A stretch of 15,047 nucleotides of DNA, from NCBI GenBank assembly GCA_001784535.1, contig MFRJ01000109.1:4284-19330 (forward strand). The letters are read 5' to 3'. Numbering within the stretch: the stretch's first letter is position 1; every line of letters starts with the position of its first letter. Position numbers and translations under genes: made by a program. The DNA comes from Candidatus Melainabacteria bacterium GWA2_34_9 (GTDB lineage: Bacteria; Cyanobacteriota; Vampirovibrionia; Gastranaerophilales; UBA9971). This document shows positions 6,905 to 14,723 of this stretch, piece after piece. Below the pieces are notes generated by a model that was given only the letters and a program-made list of their open reading frames with translations, was not told where the DNA came from and made no database searches.

Positions 6905-7029
6905 AAAAATTAAAACTTATGTGAATTGCGCTTTTATTTTCTTATTATAAAATAGTTGTTATTAAATATCTTATAATAAAAAACTCGGATAGAATTTAAA
7001 ATAAAAACCAAATGATTAAGGAGATAATT
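6905..7029. promoter_or_regulatory. Divergent promoter region between the LptF/G-family gene and trxA
   Basis: This 125-bp gap separates two divergent genes and must hold or adjoin their promoters. A perfect TATAAT lies at 6972-6977 on the plus strand, and another reads on the minus strand at 6949 to 6944. Neither has a recognisable -35 box at 16-18 bp, so the exact promoters are not assigned. Confidence 0.35.
7018..7024 (+). promoter_or_regulatory. Ribosome binding site that fixes the trxA start at 7030
   Basis: AAGGAGA ends 5 nt before the ATG at 7030-7032. It lies inside the frame that would begin at the ATG at 7012, so that upstream ATG is unlikely to be the real start. Confidence 0.75.
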
Positions 7030-7353
7030 ATGTCAAATGCGTTAGAAGTAAATGATGCAAATTTTGAACAAGATGTGAAGAAATCAGAAGTTCCTGTTCT
7101 TGTGGATTTTTGGGCTCCATGGTGTGGACCTTGCAGAAAAATTGCCCCAGTAATAGATGAAATTTCAGAAGAATATAATGGACGTCTTAAAGTTGTTAAA
7201 GTTAATACAGATGAGAACGTCCGTACAGCTCAAGAGTATAGTATAAGCGGAATTCCGAGCGTATTAATTTTTAAAAACGGTGAAGCTGTCGAAAGATTAG
7301 TAGGACTTATGCAAAAATCTACCTTAATTAGTAGTATAGAAAAGTACCTTTAA
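7030..7353 (+). CDS. trxA: Thioredoxin
   Basis: From the ATG at 7030 the protein has 107 residues, the standard length of a bacterial thioredoxin 1. It is a cytoplasmic dithiol carrier reduced by thioredoxin reductase. FWAPWCGPCRK (27-37) holds the redox pair C32/C35, with the buried Asp at D26 and the cis-proline at P76 in SGIPSVLIF. The last has Ser-Val where many thioredoxins have Thr-Leu or Thr-Leu-like residues, a minor variation. An in-frame ATG at 7012 would add six residues (MIKEII), but the ribosome binding site lies within that extension. No thioredoxin reductase gene is adjacent. A strong intrinsic terminator follows 26 bp downstream of the stop, so the gene is probably transcribed alone. 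Confidence 0.96.
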   Translation: MSNALEVNDANFEQDVKKSEVPVLVDFWAPWCGPCRKIAPVIDEISEEYNGRLKVVKVNTDENVRTAQEYSISGIPSVLIFKNGEAVERLVGLMQKSTLISSIEKYL

Positions 7354-7379
7354 AAATTTCATAAAACTTAATATTATAG

Positions 7380-7410
7380 AAAGAGGAAAATAAAGTTTTT
7401 CCTCTTTTTT
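7380..7410 (+). terminator. Intrinsic terminator of trxA
   Basis: AAAGAGGAAAA (7380-7390) pairs with TTTTCCTCTTT (7397-7407) around a 6-nt loop (7391-7396), and the descending arm runs into T's up to 7410. Position, 26 bp after the trxA stop, fits a Rho-independent terminator on the plus strand. Confidence 0.85.
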
Positions 7411-7451
7411 AAATTAGGGGATAAAGTCAAGTGTCAGATGAATTTTTCAGC

Positions 7452-7535
7452 ACCCCCCTAAATTCCCCCTCAAGGGGGGACTTGTTCGGATTCTTGGGTT
7501 CGCTTTCCGTCCGCTACGCGGACTCGCTCGCCCTT
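7452..7535. repeat. GC-rich intergenic repeat-like element with two hairpins
   Basis: This stretch is far richer in G+C than anything around it. It contains a C6 run (7453-7458), then CCCCC-TCAA-GGGGG (7465-7478), and further on GTCCGC-TAC-GCGGAC (7509-7523), both perfect short hairpins. C-run/G-run hairpins and '(G/C)TCCGCTACGCGGAC'-like cores are typical of dispersed intergenic palindromic repeats in several bacterial groups. Only one copy is in the window, so the claim that it is repeated in the genome is inference. It lies between the trxA terminator and the nnr ribosome binding site. Confidence 0.5.
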
Positions 7536-7571
7536 ATGTTTTTTTAAAAAAGTAAAGTCAGGAGATAAATT

Positions 7572-9137
7572 ATGTTAAAAATTCTTTCAGGAAATCAAAT
7601 GAGGGAAGTTGATAAAAAAGCTATTGAAGAACTTAAAATCCCCGGCATTTTGCTTATGGAAAACGCCGGCAGGGCTGTATATGATCAGGTTATTGAAATA
7701 ATAGACACAATAGAAGATGAATCAGCAAGCGTTCTTGTAATTTGCGGAAAAGGAAATAATGGCGGTGATGGCTTTGTTGCAGCAAGGCACTTAATAGAAA
7801 ATGATATTCAAACAACAGCTGTTTCATTGTTTAGAAAAGATAATTTATCCGGCTCAGCCCTTATAAACCATGATATCCTGGAAAATTTTACTGAAATTGT
7901 TTATCTGGATGAAATTGACCTTGAAAAATTAAAACAAATGATTTCAGCATCTACAATAATAGTTGATGCAATTTTAGGGACAGGCTTAAATACCGAGGTT
8001 AAAGGCAATATAAAAGACATAATAAACTCTATTAATGAATATGCAGAAGGTTTTATAGTGTCAGTTGATGTGCCTTCCGGAGTAAATGCGGATACAGGCG
8101 AAATATTGGGAACAGCGATAGTTGCTGACTATACTGTAACTTTTCATGCATTAAAGCATGGACTGATAAGCTACCCTGGCGCTGAGCATGCCGGAGAGGT
8201 AATTATTGTACCCATAGGAATTCCTGAAACTTTAACAGACGGAAAAGATTATAATACTTACCTTATAACAGAACATTATGTTCATATTTCCCTGCCGATG
8301 AGGATTGAAGATAGCCATAAAGGAACTTTTGGCAAGGTATTCAATGTTGCCGGCAGTATAGGAATGACCGGAGCCGCTTACATGAGTTCCCTTTCTTCTT
8401 TAAAAGTTGGTGCAGGCTACTCAATTCTTGCAACTTCGCAGAGTGTTGTTCCTATAATTTCTTCTATGGCTCCAGAAATAGTATGTATTCCTCTTGAAGA
8501 AACTGAAGAAAAGGCTATTTCTCAAAAAGCATTGGAGAAAGCTCTTGACAAAAGCAAAGATGCCGATGTTTTCCTTATAGGTCCAGGGATTGGAACAGAA
8601 GAATCTACTGTTGAATTTGTTTCACAGTTTATACAACAGTTGACAGACAGAGGGGAAACCCTGATTGTTGATGCGGATGCCCTTAACTGCCTTGCTATAA
8701 AAGAAGATGTTTTTCTCCCGATAAATTCAATCATAACTCCCCATTCTAAAGAACTTTCGAGATTAATGAAAGTCCCTGTCGAGAAAATACTTAAAGATAG
8801 AATAAAATTTGCCCGCGATGCTGCTCAAAAATTTAATACAATAGTGGTTTTAAAAGGAGCAAAGACCGTTATCGCAGAGCCTAACGGAAATATTTACATA
8901 AATCAAACAGGAAATTCAGGATTAGCAACAGCCGGAAGCGGTGATGTGCTTGCAGGAATGATTGCAGGGTTTGTGGCTCAGGGCCTGGATTTAAAAGATG
9001 CGGCAATTGTGGGAGTTTATCTGCATGGATTAACTGCGGATATTGCCGTAGAAGAACTTACGGAATATTCCCTTACGGCTTCAGAATTATTAAATTACAT
9101 CCCTGCGGCTTTAAAGGAAATAATTGATATAAAGTAA
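7572..9137 (+). CDS. nnr: Bifunctional NAD(P)H-hydrate epimerase / ADP-dependent NAD(P)H-hydrate dehydratase
   Basis: The 521-residue protein repairs hydrated NADH and NADPH. The N-terminal YjeF_N domain (about 1-218) epimerises the R and S hydrates. Its nucleotide loop is CGKGNNGGDGFVAARHL (58-74), with VDAILGTGL (131-139), VDVPSGVNADTG (165-176) and IIVPIGIP (211-218). The C-terminal ribokinase-like domain (about 245-515) dehydrates the S form using ADP: HKGTFGKVFNVAGS (249-262), IGPGIGT (336-342), VDADALN (366-372), TPHSKEL (389-395) and AGSGDVLAG (454-462), where D458 is the expected catalytic Asp. Length and domain order match the bifunctional Nnr/YjeF proteins. AGGAGA at 7560-7565 precedes the ATG by 6 nt. 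The GC-rich element lies directly upstream. A 104-bp gap separates it from the next gene. Confidence 0.96.
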   Translation: MLKILSGNQMREVDKKAIEELKIPGILLMENAGRAVYDQVIEIIDTIEDESASVLVICGKGNNGGDGFVAARHLIENDIQTTAVSLFRKDNLSGSALINHDILENFTEIVYLDEIDLEKLKQMISASTIIVDAILGTGLNTEVKGNIKDIINSINEYAEGFIVSVDVPSGVNADTGEILGTAIVADYTVTFHALKHGLISYPGAEHAGEVIIVPIGIPETLTDGKDYNTYLITEHYVHISLPMRIEDSHKGTFGKVFNVAGSIGMTGAAYMSSLSSLKVGAGYSILATSQSVVPIISSMAPEIVCIPLEETEEKAISQKALEKALDKSKDADVFLIGPGIGTEESTVEFVSQFIQQLTDRGETLIVDADALNCLAIKEDVFLPINSIITPHSKELSRLMKVPVEKILKDRIKFARDAAQKFNTIVVLKGAKTVIAEPNGNIYINQTGNSGLATAGSGDVLAGMIAGFVAQGLDLKDAAIVGVYLHGLTADIAVEELTEYSLTASELLNYIPAALKEIIDIK

Positions 9138-9241
9138 TGAAAAACTAACTAAGTTCCACAAAATCATTTTTTCATGTAATATTGTAAGCAGGGTTTTTGC
9201 TCAGGGTAAGAATTTAATAAAAAATAAGATAAATATAAAAT

Positions 9242-10300
9242 ATGACTATAAAAACACGTAATAAATTACTTAATTTATTTGTAAGAATAGCTATTAGCAT
9301 AACAATTTTATCAGTTCTTTTTACGAGGATTGATTTTCATGAAATTATAAAGTCTTTAGTTAACACAGACCATACTGTTTTAATTATTGGTGTAGTAATT
9401 TATACAGTCAGTCAGGTTTTAAATGCTTATAAATGGAAATTAATAGCTAATAACGCAGGATTTAGCAATAAATTAAAAGAATATATAGATTATTATTTTG
9501 TTGGTCTGTTCTTTAATTTGTTTTTACCGACAACAGTTGGTGGAGATATTTCAAAAGCTTATTATCTTTCCAAACACGATCTTCAGAGCAGAAAAGCTCC
9601 TGCAATATATTCAGTGCTTGCAGAAAGATATTCAGGCGTGGTAATTATAGTTTGGATAGGAACTATTGCATTATTTACGCCTATAGGAAACCCTGTTCCT
9701 GCGATTTTTAAAATATTAATGAGTGCTCTAACAGTTTTAATTTTTATAGTTACCCCTGCGTTTCCTTCTTTTTGGATGAAGTATTTCAAGAGAAAAAAAT
9801 GGGTAAGGACTATGCTTAGGGATGTAAGGGCTTATTGGTCAAACCCCAAGCTTGTTGTAAAAGCAGTTTACTGGTCTGTAATGTATCATATGCTTGTCTT
9901 GGCAATCCATATGCTTATAGGCAGCGCGATGGGAATTAAAGTTCCTTTGGGATATTATATTATGGCGTATTCAATGGCGGCAATGGCAGGTTTCTTGCCG
10001 GTTGCATTTAACGGTATAGGACCAAGAGAATGGGCTTATATTTATTTTCTGTCGTTTGCCGGCGTTAAAGAATCAGATGCTTTAATTTTTAGTATTTTCT
10101 GGTTTGGAATAATTTTATCATCAAGCATATTTGGTGGAATATTCTACCTGAAAGGACAATTAGCGCCTGCTCCTGAAGAATTTGACGATGAGTTAGATTC
10201 CGAATCAGATGAAGATGACACCGAACTAAGCTTGCCTGAAAAGACTTTTAATGCAAGCAGTGAAGAAAATATGGTATGTACAGAAACCGGAGTAAGCTAA
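9242..10300 (+). CDS. UPF0104 / lysylphosphatidylglycerol synthetase TM-region family membrane protein
   Basis: The 352-residue polytopic protein matches the flippase-like membrane domain family (UPF0104, the transmembrane half of MprF/AglD). GLFFNLFLPTTVGGDISKAY (88-107) is the family hallmark, followed by AERYSG (127-132) and the late loop FNGIGPREWAYIYFL (256-270), then FWFGIILSSSIFGGIFYL (286-303). About seven to eight membrane helices are visible. There is no aminoacyl-transferase domain, so it is not a full MprF; lipid or lipid-linked sugar translocation is the usual suggestion for stand-alone members. The C-terminal 45 residues form a very acidic tail (for example EEFDDELDSESDEDDTE, 312-328), not typical of the family. 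No clear Shine-Dalgarno sequence precedes the ATG. The stop codon is 1 bp before the TTG start of the cyclase gene. Confidence 0.87.
   Translation: MTIKTRNKLLNLFVRIAISITILSVLFTRIDFHEIIKSLVNTDHTVLIIGVVIYTVSQVLNAYKWKLIANNAGFSNKLKEYIDYYFVGLFFNLFLPTTVGGDISKAYYLSKHDLQSRKAPAIYSVLAERYSGVVIIVWIGTIALFTPIGNPVPAIFKILMSALTVLIFIVTPAFPSFWMKYFKRKKWVRTMLRDVRAYWSNPKLVVKAVYWSVMYHMLVLAIHMLIGSAMGIKVPLGYYIMAYSMAAMAGFLPVAFNGIGPREWAYIYFLSFAGVKESDALIFSIFWFGIILSSSIFGGIFYLKGQLAPAPEEFDDELDSESDEDDTELSLPEKTFNASSEENMVCTETGVS
10289..10292 (+). promoter_or_regulatory. Ribosome binding site supporting the TTG start of the cyclase gene
   Basis: GGAG lies in the last codons of the UPF0104 gene, 9 nt before the TTG at 10302-10304. 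The upstream stop (10298-10300) is almost on top of the TTG, so translational coupling is likely. Confidence 0.6.
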
Positions 10301-10301
10301 A

Positions 10302-12275
10302 TTGAATCCTCGGTACAAATTTGGCAACATTTATAATGTTATTGTCCTTATTATATTTAGCTTTATATTGTTCTGGTCTGCGTATAACCTTTCAAAAAAC
10401 TTTTTAGAAGATAAAGCTTATGATTTTTTGGTTAAAATAACAGCCAAAACTAACCCTTCAAAGGATATAATTGTTGTCGCCATTGATGATCAGTCGATTA
10501 ATAAAATCGGAAGATGGCCATGGAAAAGGACTAATTACACAGATATATTTGAATATCTTGAAAATTACGGTCAGGCAAAAATTATAGCTTTTGATTCGAT
10601 AATTTCTTCTTATGGCAATAAAAATGATGATGAGGAATTCTTTAAAAGGCTTTCAAAAATAGATAAAGTTGTATCAGGAATATTTTTTAGCAAGCAAAAA
10701 GCTTTTTTTATTAATTCTGATAATATTAATCCTGAAGAAACTGAAAAGGTTTTCAAAGAAAAATTCTCTACACAGGTTAACGATAAAAGAAATGCAGGAT
10801 TTATTACAAATTCAGAGTATTATAATAGCAGTTATACACTTAATGAGGTTGCAGATTCAGTATCAGGATTGGGTTCTGTATTGTCAAATCCTGATACTGA
10901 CGGAGTTATAAGAAAAGCAGAACCTGTTTTTTATTATAAAAACGTATATTACCCTTCTTTGGCACTAGCTGTTTTCAATAAATTATATCCGCATTCGCAA
11001 TATAAACTTTCTGAAAAATATTTTGCATCGGACGATTATGGCAAAAATCCCGTTGATATTCCTTTATATTCAGATAAAAGCGGCAGTTTTAGCTATATTA
11101 AGTGGTATAAAGCATCTGATAAATCCAATGTTTATCCTTATAAAACCATAAGCGCATACAAAATTATTGACTCTTATAATAACTTGAAAAGCGGAAAACA
11201 CTCTATAATTACAAAAGAAGATTTAAAAGATAAAATTGTCATTATAGGGGTTACTGCTACAGCTTTGAAAGATGTAAAATCAACACCGGTAGCGGCTGAT
11301 TATCCGGGAGTTTATATTCAGGCAACAATAATTGATAATTTTTTAAATAATGAATTTATCAAAATGCCTTCAAAAGCTGTAAAGCTGCTTGTAATTTCAA
11401 TTATAACCGTGCTGACAGTTCTGATAGTTTTAACCCTTCCTGCTTTATACAGTGCTATATTGTCGATAATACTTGCTTTGTCTTATTTTTCATTTTGTCT
11501 TTTTGTTGCTTATCCTAAAAACTATGCTCTGGATGCTATAACGCCGATAATTTTTATATTTTGCAGCATGCTGATTGGTTATGGTTACAATTATTTTATT
11601 GAAAATCGAAGAAAGAGTGAAATTAAAAATTTAATTGCAAAATATGTGTCAAAAGACATTCTTGACGTAATACTTTCCGATGTTGACAGTGCAAAACTTG
11701 GTGGAAAACACGCAGATATAAGTGTTTTGTTTGCCGACATAAGAAATTTTACTACTATTTCTGATACCATTGAACCTGAAGAAGTAAGTTCCATATTAAA
11801 TGAATACTTTGGCGAAATAATTCCTATAATATTTGATTATAAAGGAACTGTAAATAAATTTATCGGAGATGCCATACTGGTTATTTTTGGTGCTCCTGTA
11901 GAAAATTCGGAACACCCAAAAATGGCTGTTAAATGCGCTGTTGAAATGCTTGAAAAGTCCAAGGAACTTCAGGAAAAATGGTTAAAAGAAAATAAACCTC
12001 TTATTGATATTGGGATAGGCATAAGTTCAGGTATTGCTTTTGTAGGAAATATAGGCTCAGACGAAAGACATGAATACAGTGCTATTGGAAACACTGTAAA
12101 CACCGCAAACAGGCTGGAATCTTTCAATAAACTTTATAAAACAAATATTTTAATCAGCGAGCAAACTTATGGAAGAGTTAAGGATATAATAGAAACTGAA
12201 GAGGTTGATTCGGTTTGTATAGCCCAGAATTCCGAACCAATTAAAATTTATGAAGTAAAGTCCTTAATAAATTAA
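10302..12275 (+). CDS. CHASE2-domain class III adenylate/guanylate cyclase (TTG start)
   Basis: The 657-residue membrane receptor cyclase has an N-terminal helix (about 11-29), then an extracytoplasmic CHASE2 sensor (about 35-350) with VAIDDQSINKIGRWPWKRTNY (59-79) and IIAFDSIISS (94-103). Three membrane helices follow (about 361-379, 381-403, 411-431), then the catalytic domain (about 470-655). Metal-binding aspartates are D479 (LFADIRNFT) and D523 (KFIGDAILVIFGAP). K518 is the purine-site lysine, and N600 and R604 in GNTVNTANRLE are the transition-state pair. S593 stands at the position that is Asp in class IIIa and Thr in class IIIb. All key residues are present, so activity, most likely adenylate cyclase, is expected. 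The start is TTG at 10302: an in-frame TAA lies at 10293-10295 and no ATG is near. GGAG at 10289-10292 serves as the ribosome binding site inside the previous gene. Confidence 0.93.
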   Translation: MNPRYKFGNIYNVIVLIIFSFILFWSAYNLSKNFLEDKAYDFLVKITAKTNPSKDIIVVAIDDQSINKIGRWPWKRTNYTDIFEYLENYGQAKIIAFDSIISSYGNKNDDEEFFKRLSKIDKVVSGIFFSKQKAFFINSDNINPEETEKVFKEKFSTQVNDKRNAGFITNSEYYNSSYTLNEVADSVSGLGSVLSNPDTDGVIRKAEPVFYYKNVYYPSLALAVFNKLYPHSQYKLSEKYFASDDYGKNPVDIPLYSDKSGSFSYIKWYKASDKSNVYPYKTISAYKIIDSYNNLKSGKHSIITKEDLKDKIVIIGVTATALKDVKSTPVAADYPGVYIQATIIDNFLNNEFIKMPSKAVKLLVISIITVLTVLIVLTLPALYSAILSIILALSYFSFCLFVAYPKNYALDAITPIIFIFCSMLIGYGYNYFIENRRKSEIKNLIAKYVSKDILDVILSDVDSAKLGGKHADISVLFADIRNFTTISDTIEPEEVSSILNEYFGEIIPIIFDYKGTVNKFIGDAILVIFGAPVENSEHPKMAVKCAVEMLEKSKELQEKWLKENKPLIDIGIGISSGIAFVGNIGSDERHEYSAIGNTVNTANRLESFNKLYKTNILISEQTYGRVKDIIETEEVDSVCIAQNSEPIKIYEVKSLIN

Positions 12276-12293
12276 AAATGATTAAATTTAAAA

Positions 12294-14714
12294 ATGACTA
12301 AAATAATAGAAATAGAAAATATAGAAACCTTAAAAAAGGCAATACAAGCCGAAGTTAAGCACAATTATACGGATGTTACAGGAAAAAAATGCAAATTTTC
12401 CAAATACATACTCGAAGAATTGTATTTAATAAGCAAAAATTTTCCGGAAGACCCAAGATGGAAAAATCTTTACGATGTCTTTGAAACTTATCCTACGACA
12501 GACCTTTCGACAAGGATGAAAGCCATAAAACAGCTTGTAAAACATATAAAGAATCCTTCAAATGATAAGATTGCCACGTCGCACCCTACAGGTGTTTCTC
12601 GCAATGACGGTTCGGGTTTTATTGAAAATCCTGAAGAAACCGATGTCATGTATGTAAAAGGCGTTGGTCCAAAAGTCGGAGCGCTTTTGAATAAAATCGG
12701 GATTTTTACAGCGTATGATCTTCTTCATTATTTTCCGCGAAAACACCTTGACTATGCGGCAAAAACTCAGATTTGTAACTTAAAAGTCGGTGAAGAAGTT
12801 ACTATTATCGGCAATATTCTTTCTTTAACTTATTTTACGAGTCCAAAGCGTCCCAATTTAACCATAATAACTATTACTGTTGCAGATGAAACAGGTGTGA
12901 TTTCTATAACCCGTTTTATGGGCAAGACAAACAGATATATGATAGAAAGAGTTAAAGCACAGTTCCCGAAAGGCGCAAATATAATAATTTCAGGAGTGGT
13001 AAAAGTTGATGATTATAAAAGAGGACTTACTGTAGATAAACCGGAAATGGAAGCAGTAAGTGGGGATATTGAAGAATGTGACTCACTTCACCTGAATAGA
13101 ATTGTTCCTGTTTATCCTGTAACTGAAAATTTAAATATTAAAACATTAAGAAGAGCTATACATAATGCTTTGGAAGCTCATGCCAGTCATCTTGAAGAGT
13201 TAATTCCTGAAGAAATTCGAAAAAAATACGAACTTATAGATAAAGTAAACGCCATAAGACAGATACACTTTCCTGATTCAGTTCAAAAACTTGATGAAGC
13301 AAGAAAACGATTGGTTTTTGAAGAATTTTTCATAATGCAGCTAAAACTTGCGCTGATAAGAAAAAAACAAAAAACAGAAGCGCAGGGATTGGTTTTAAAA
13401 CATAAAAAAGGCGGTCTTGTTGACAAATTTGTTGATTCATTGCCTTTTAAACTGACTGATGGACAAAAAGACGCATTTGATGAAATTCTCGCTGATATTT
13501 CAAAACCTGAACCAATGAGAAGACTTCTTCAGGGTGATGTTGGATGTGGTAAAACAGTTGTGGCAGGAATGTCACTCCTTGCTGCTGTTGAAAACGGCTA
13601 TCAGGGAGCTATTATGGCTCCTACGGAAATACTTGCCGAACAGCATTACAAAAATTTTGTAAACTGGCTGACATCTTTAGGGCTAAGTGTGGGGCTTTTT
13701 GTCGGAAAACATGGCGTAAAAGTCAGACGTGAAATCCTGCAAAACCTTAAAAACGGTCAAATTAACGTAGCTGTAGGAACCCATGCTCTTATTCAGGAAA
13801 GCGTGGAATTTAATAATCTCGGACTTGTTGTTATAGATGAACAGCATAGATTTGGCGTAAGACAAAGATCAGAGCTAAAAAACAAAGGAGCAAATCCTGA
13901 GTTGCTAGCAATGACAGCCACTCCAATTCCTAGAACTCTTGCATTGACCTTGCATGGGGATATGGATTTAACAATAATCAACGAAATGCCACCAGGAAGA
14001 AAACCTGTAAAAACTGCTCTGGTAGGACAAAAAGACAGAAAAAAATCTTATCAGCTAATAGCAAAGGAAATCGAAAAAGGTCACCAGGCTTATATAGTTT
14101 TTCCTCTAATAGAAGAATCCGAAACTCTGTCCGCAAAAGCCGCAACAAAAGAAGCAGAACGGCTTCAGAAAAATGTTTTTCCTGATTTAAAAATAGGACT
14201 TGTTCACGGAAAATTATCTTCAGCCGAAAAAGACAACGTCATGGAAGAATTCCGGTCAGGCAAATACCATATACTTGTTAGCACAACGGTAATTGAAGTA
14301 GGCGTTGATGTTCCTAATGCAACTGTCATGATGATAGAAAATACTGAAAGATTCGGTCTTTCGCAATTGCATCAGCTAAGAGGTCGTGTAGGCAGAGATT
14401 CCAAACAGGCTTATTGTATTTTGGTTTCTGAAACAAATTCTCAGGAAACCCTAAAACGTCTGGAAGTTATGACAAAAACCAATGACGGTTTTGTAATTGC
14501 AGAAAGTGACTTAAAAATAAGAGGTCCGGGAGAGCTTATGGGAATAAAACAAAGCGGAATTCCCGATTTGTTGTTAGCTGACCTTGTAAGAGATGCCAAT
14601 ATTCTTGAAATTGCGAGAAAAGCTTCTTTTGAGCTTGTAAAAAACCACAATATCGAAGACTATCCGCTCCTTAATAAAAAAATTACAAAAGAAGTTGTTG
14701 AAATAGAACTCTAG
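12294..14714 (+). CDS. recG: ATP-dependent DNA helicase RecG
   Basis: The 806-residue protein unwinds branched DNA such as stalled forks and Holliday junctions. Residues 1-115 are a helical extension beyond the E. coli form (about 690 residues), a feature shared by cyanobacterial and some other RecG proteins. The wedge domain starts at VKGVGPKVGALLNKIGI (121-137). The helicase core shows Walker A GDVGCGKT (414-421), APTEILAEQH (442-451), motif II DEQH (515-518), MTATPIPRTLALT (540-552), HGKLSSAEKD (638-647), STTVIEVGVDVPNA (663-676) and QLHQLRGRVGRD (691-702). The RecG-specific C-terminal region includes FVIAESDLKIRGPGELMG (733-750). Residues about 93-106 are encoded by a palindromic repeat-like insert. 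No clear Shine-Dalgarno sequence precedes the ATG. The gene lies 18 bp after the cyclase and 9 bp before dtd. Confidence 0.97.
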   Translation: MTKIIEIENIETLKKAIQAEVKHNYTDVTGKKCKFSKYILEELYLISKNFPEDPRWKNLYDVFETYPTTDLSTRMKAIKQLVKHIKNPSNDKIATSHPTGVSRNDGSGFIENPEETDVMYVKGVGPKVGALLNKIGIFTAYDLLHYFPRKHLDYAAKTQICNLKVGEEVTIIGNILSLTYFTSPKRPNLTIITITVADETGVISITRFMGKTNRYMIERVKAQFPKGANIIISGVVKVDDYKRGLTVDKPEMEAVSGDIEECDSLHLNRIVPVYPVTENLNIKTLRRAIHNALEAHASHLEELIPEEIRKKYELIDKVNAIRQIHFPDSVQKLDEARKRLVFEEFFIMQLKLALIRKKQKTEAQGLVLKHKKGGLVDKFVDSLPFKLTDGQKDAFDEILADISKPEPMRRLLQGDVGCGKTVVAGMSLLAAVENGYQGAIMAPTEILAEQHYKNFVNWLTSLGLSVGLFVGKHGVKVRREILQNLKNGQINVAVGTHALIQESVEFNNLGLVVIDEQHRFGVRQRSELKNKGANPELLAMTATPIPRTLALTLHGDMDLTIINEMPPGRKPVKTALVGQKDRKKSYQLIAKEIEKGHQAYIVFPLIEESETLSAKAATKEAERLQKNVFPDLKIGLVHGKLSSAEKDNVMEEFRSGKYHILVSTTVIEVGVDVPNATVMMIENTERFGLSQLHQLRGRVGRDSKQAYCILVSETNSQETLKRLEVMTKTNDGFVIAESDLKIRGPGELMGIKQSGIPDLLLADLVRDANILEIARKASFELVKNHNIEDYPLLNKKITKEVVEIEL
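12569..12610. repeat. Palindromic repeat-like insert inside recG
   Basis: The stretch begins GATTGCCACGTCGCACC and ends TTTCTCGCAATGACGG. Outer arms ATTGC (12570-12574) and GCAAT (12601-12605), and inner arms CACC (12582-12585) and GGTG (12591-12594), are inverted. The ends match the 'CGTCATTGCGAG ... GTGGCAATC' pattern of dispersed palindromic repeats known from many bacterial genomes (for example Rickettsia-type elements). It is in frame with recG, encoding IATSHPTGVSRNDG (93-106) between the helical extension and the wedge domain. Only this copy is in the window. Confidence 0.55.
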
Positions 14715-14723
14715 TGGGGAAGG

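Noticed and set aside
7012..7029. Upstream in-frame ATG giving thioredoxin six extra residues (MIKEII)
   Set aside because: The ribosome binding site AAGGAGA lies within this extension, and starting at 7030 gives the standard thioredoxin length.
9137..9175. Inverted repeat ATGAAAAA / TTTTTCAT after nnr as a terminator
   Set aside because: Arms are AT-only with a 23-nt loop and no G/C-rich stem, so a terminator is not supported; read-through into the next gene is possible.
3000..12275. A carbonic anhydrase/bicarbonate-responsive cyclase module
   Set aside because: The two genes are about 7 kb apart, in different transcription units and separated by unrelated genes; presence in one window is not evidence of a functional link.
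12278..12301. Seven-codon frame (MIKFKND) just before and overlapping recG
   Set aside because: No ribosome binding site, and the sequence is low-complexity AT-rich; most likely chance.
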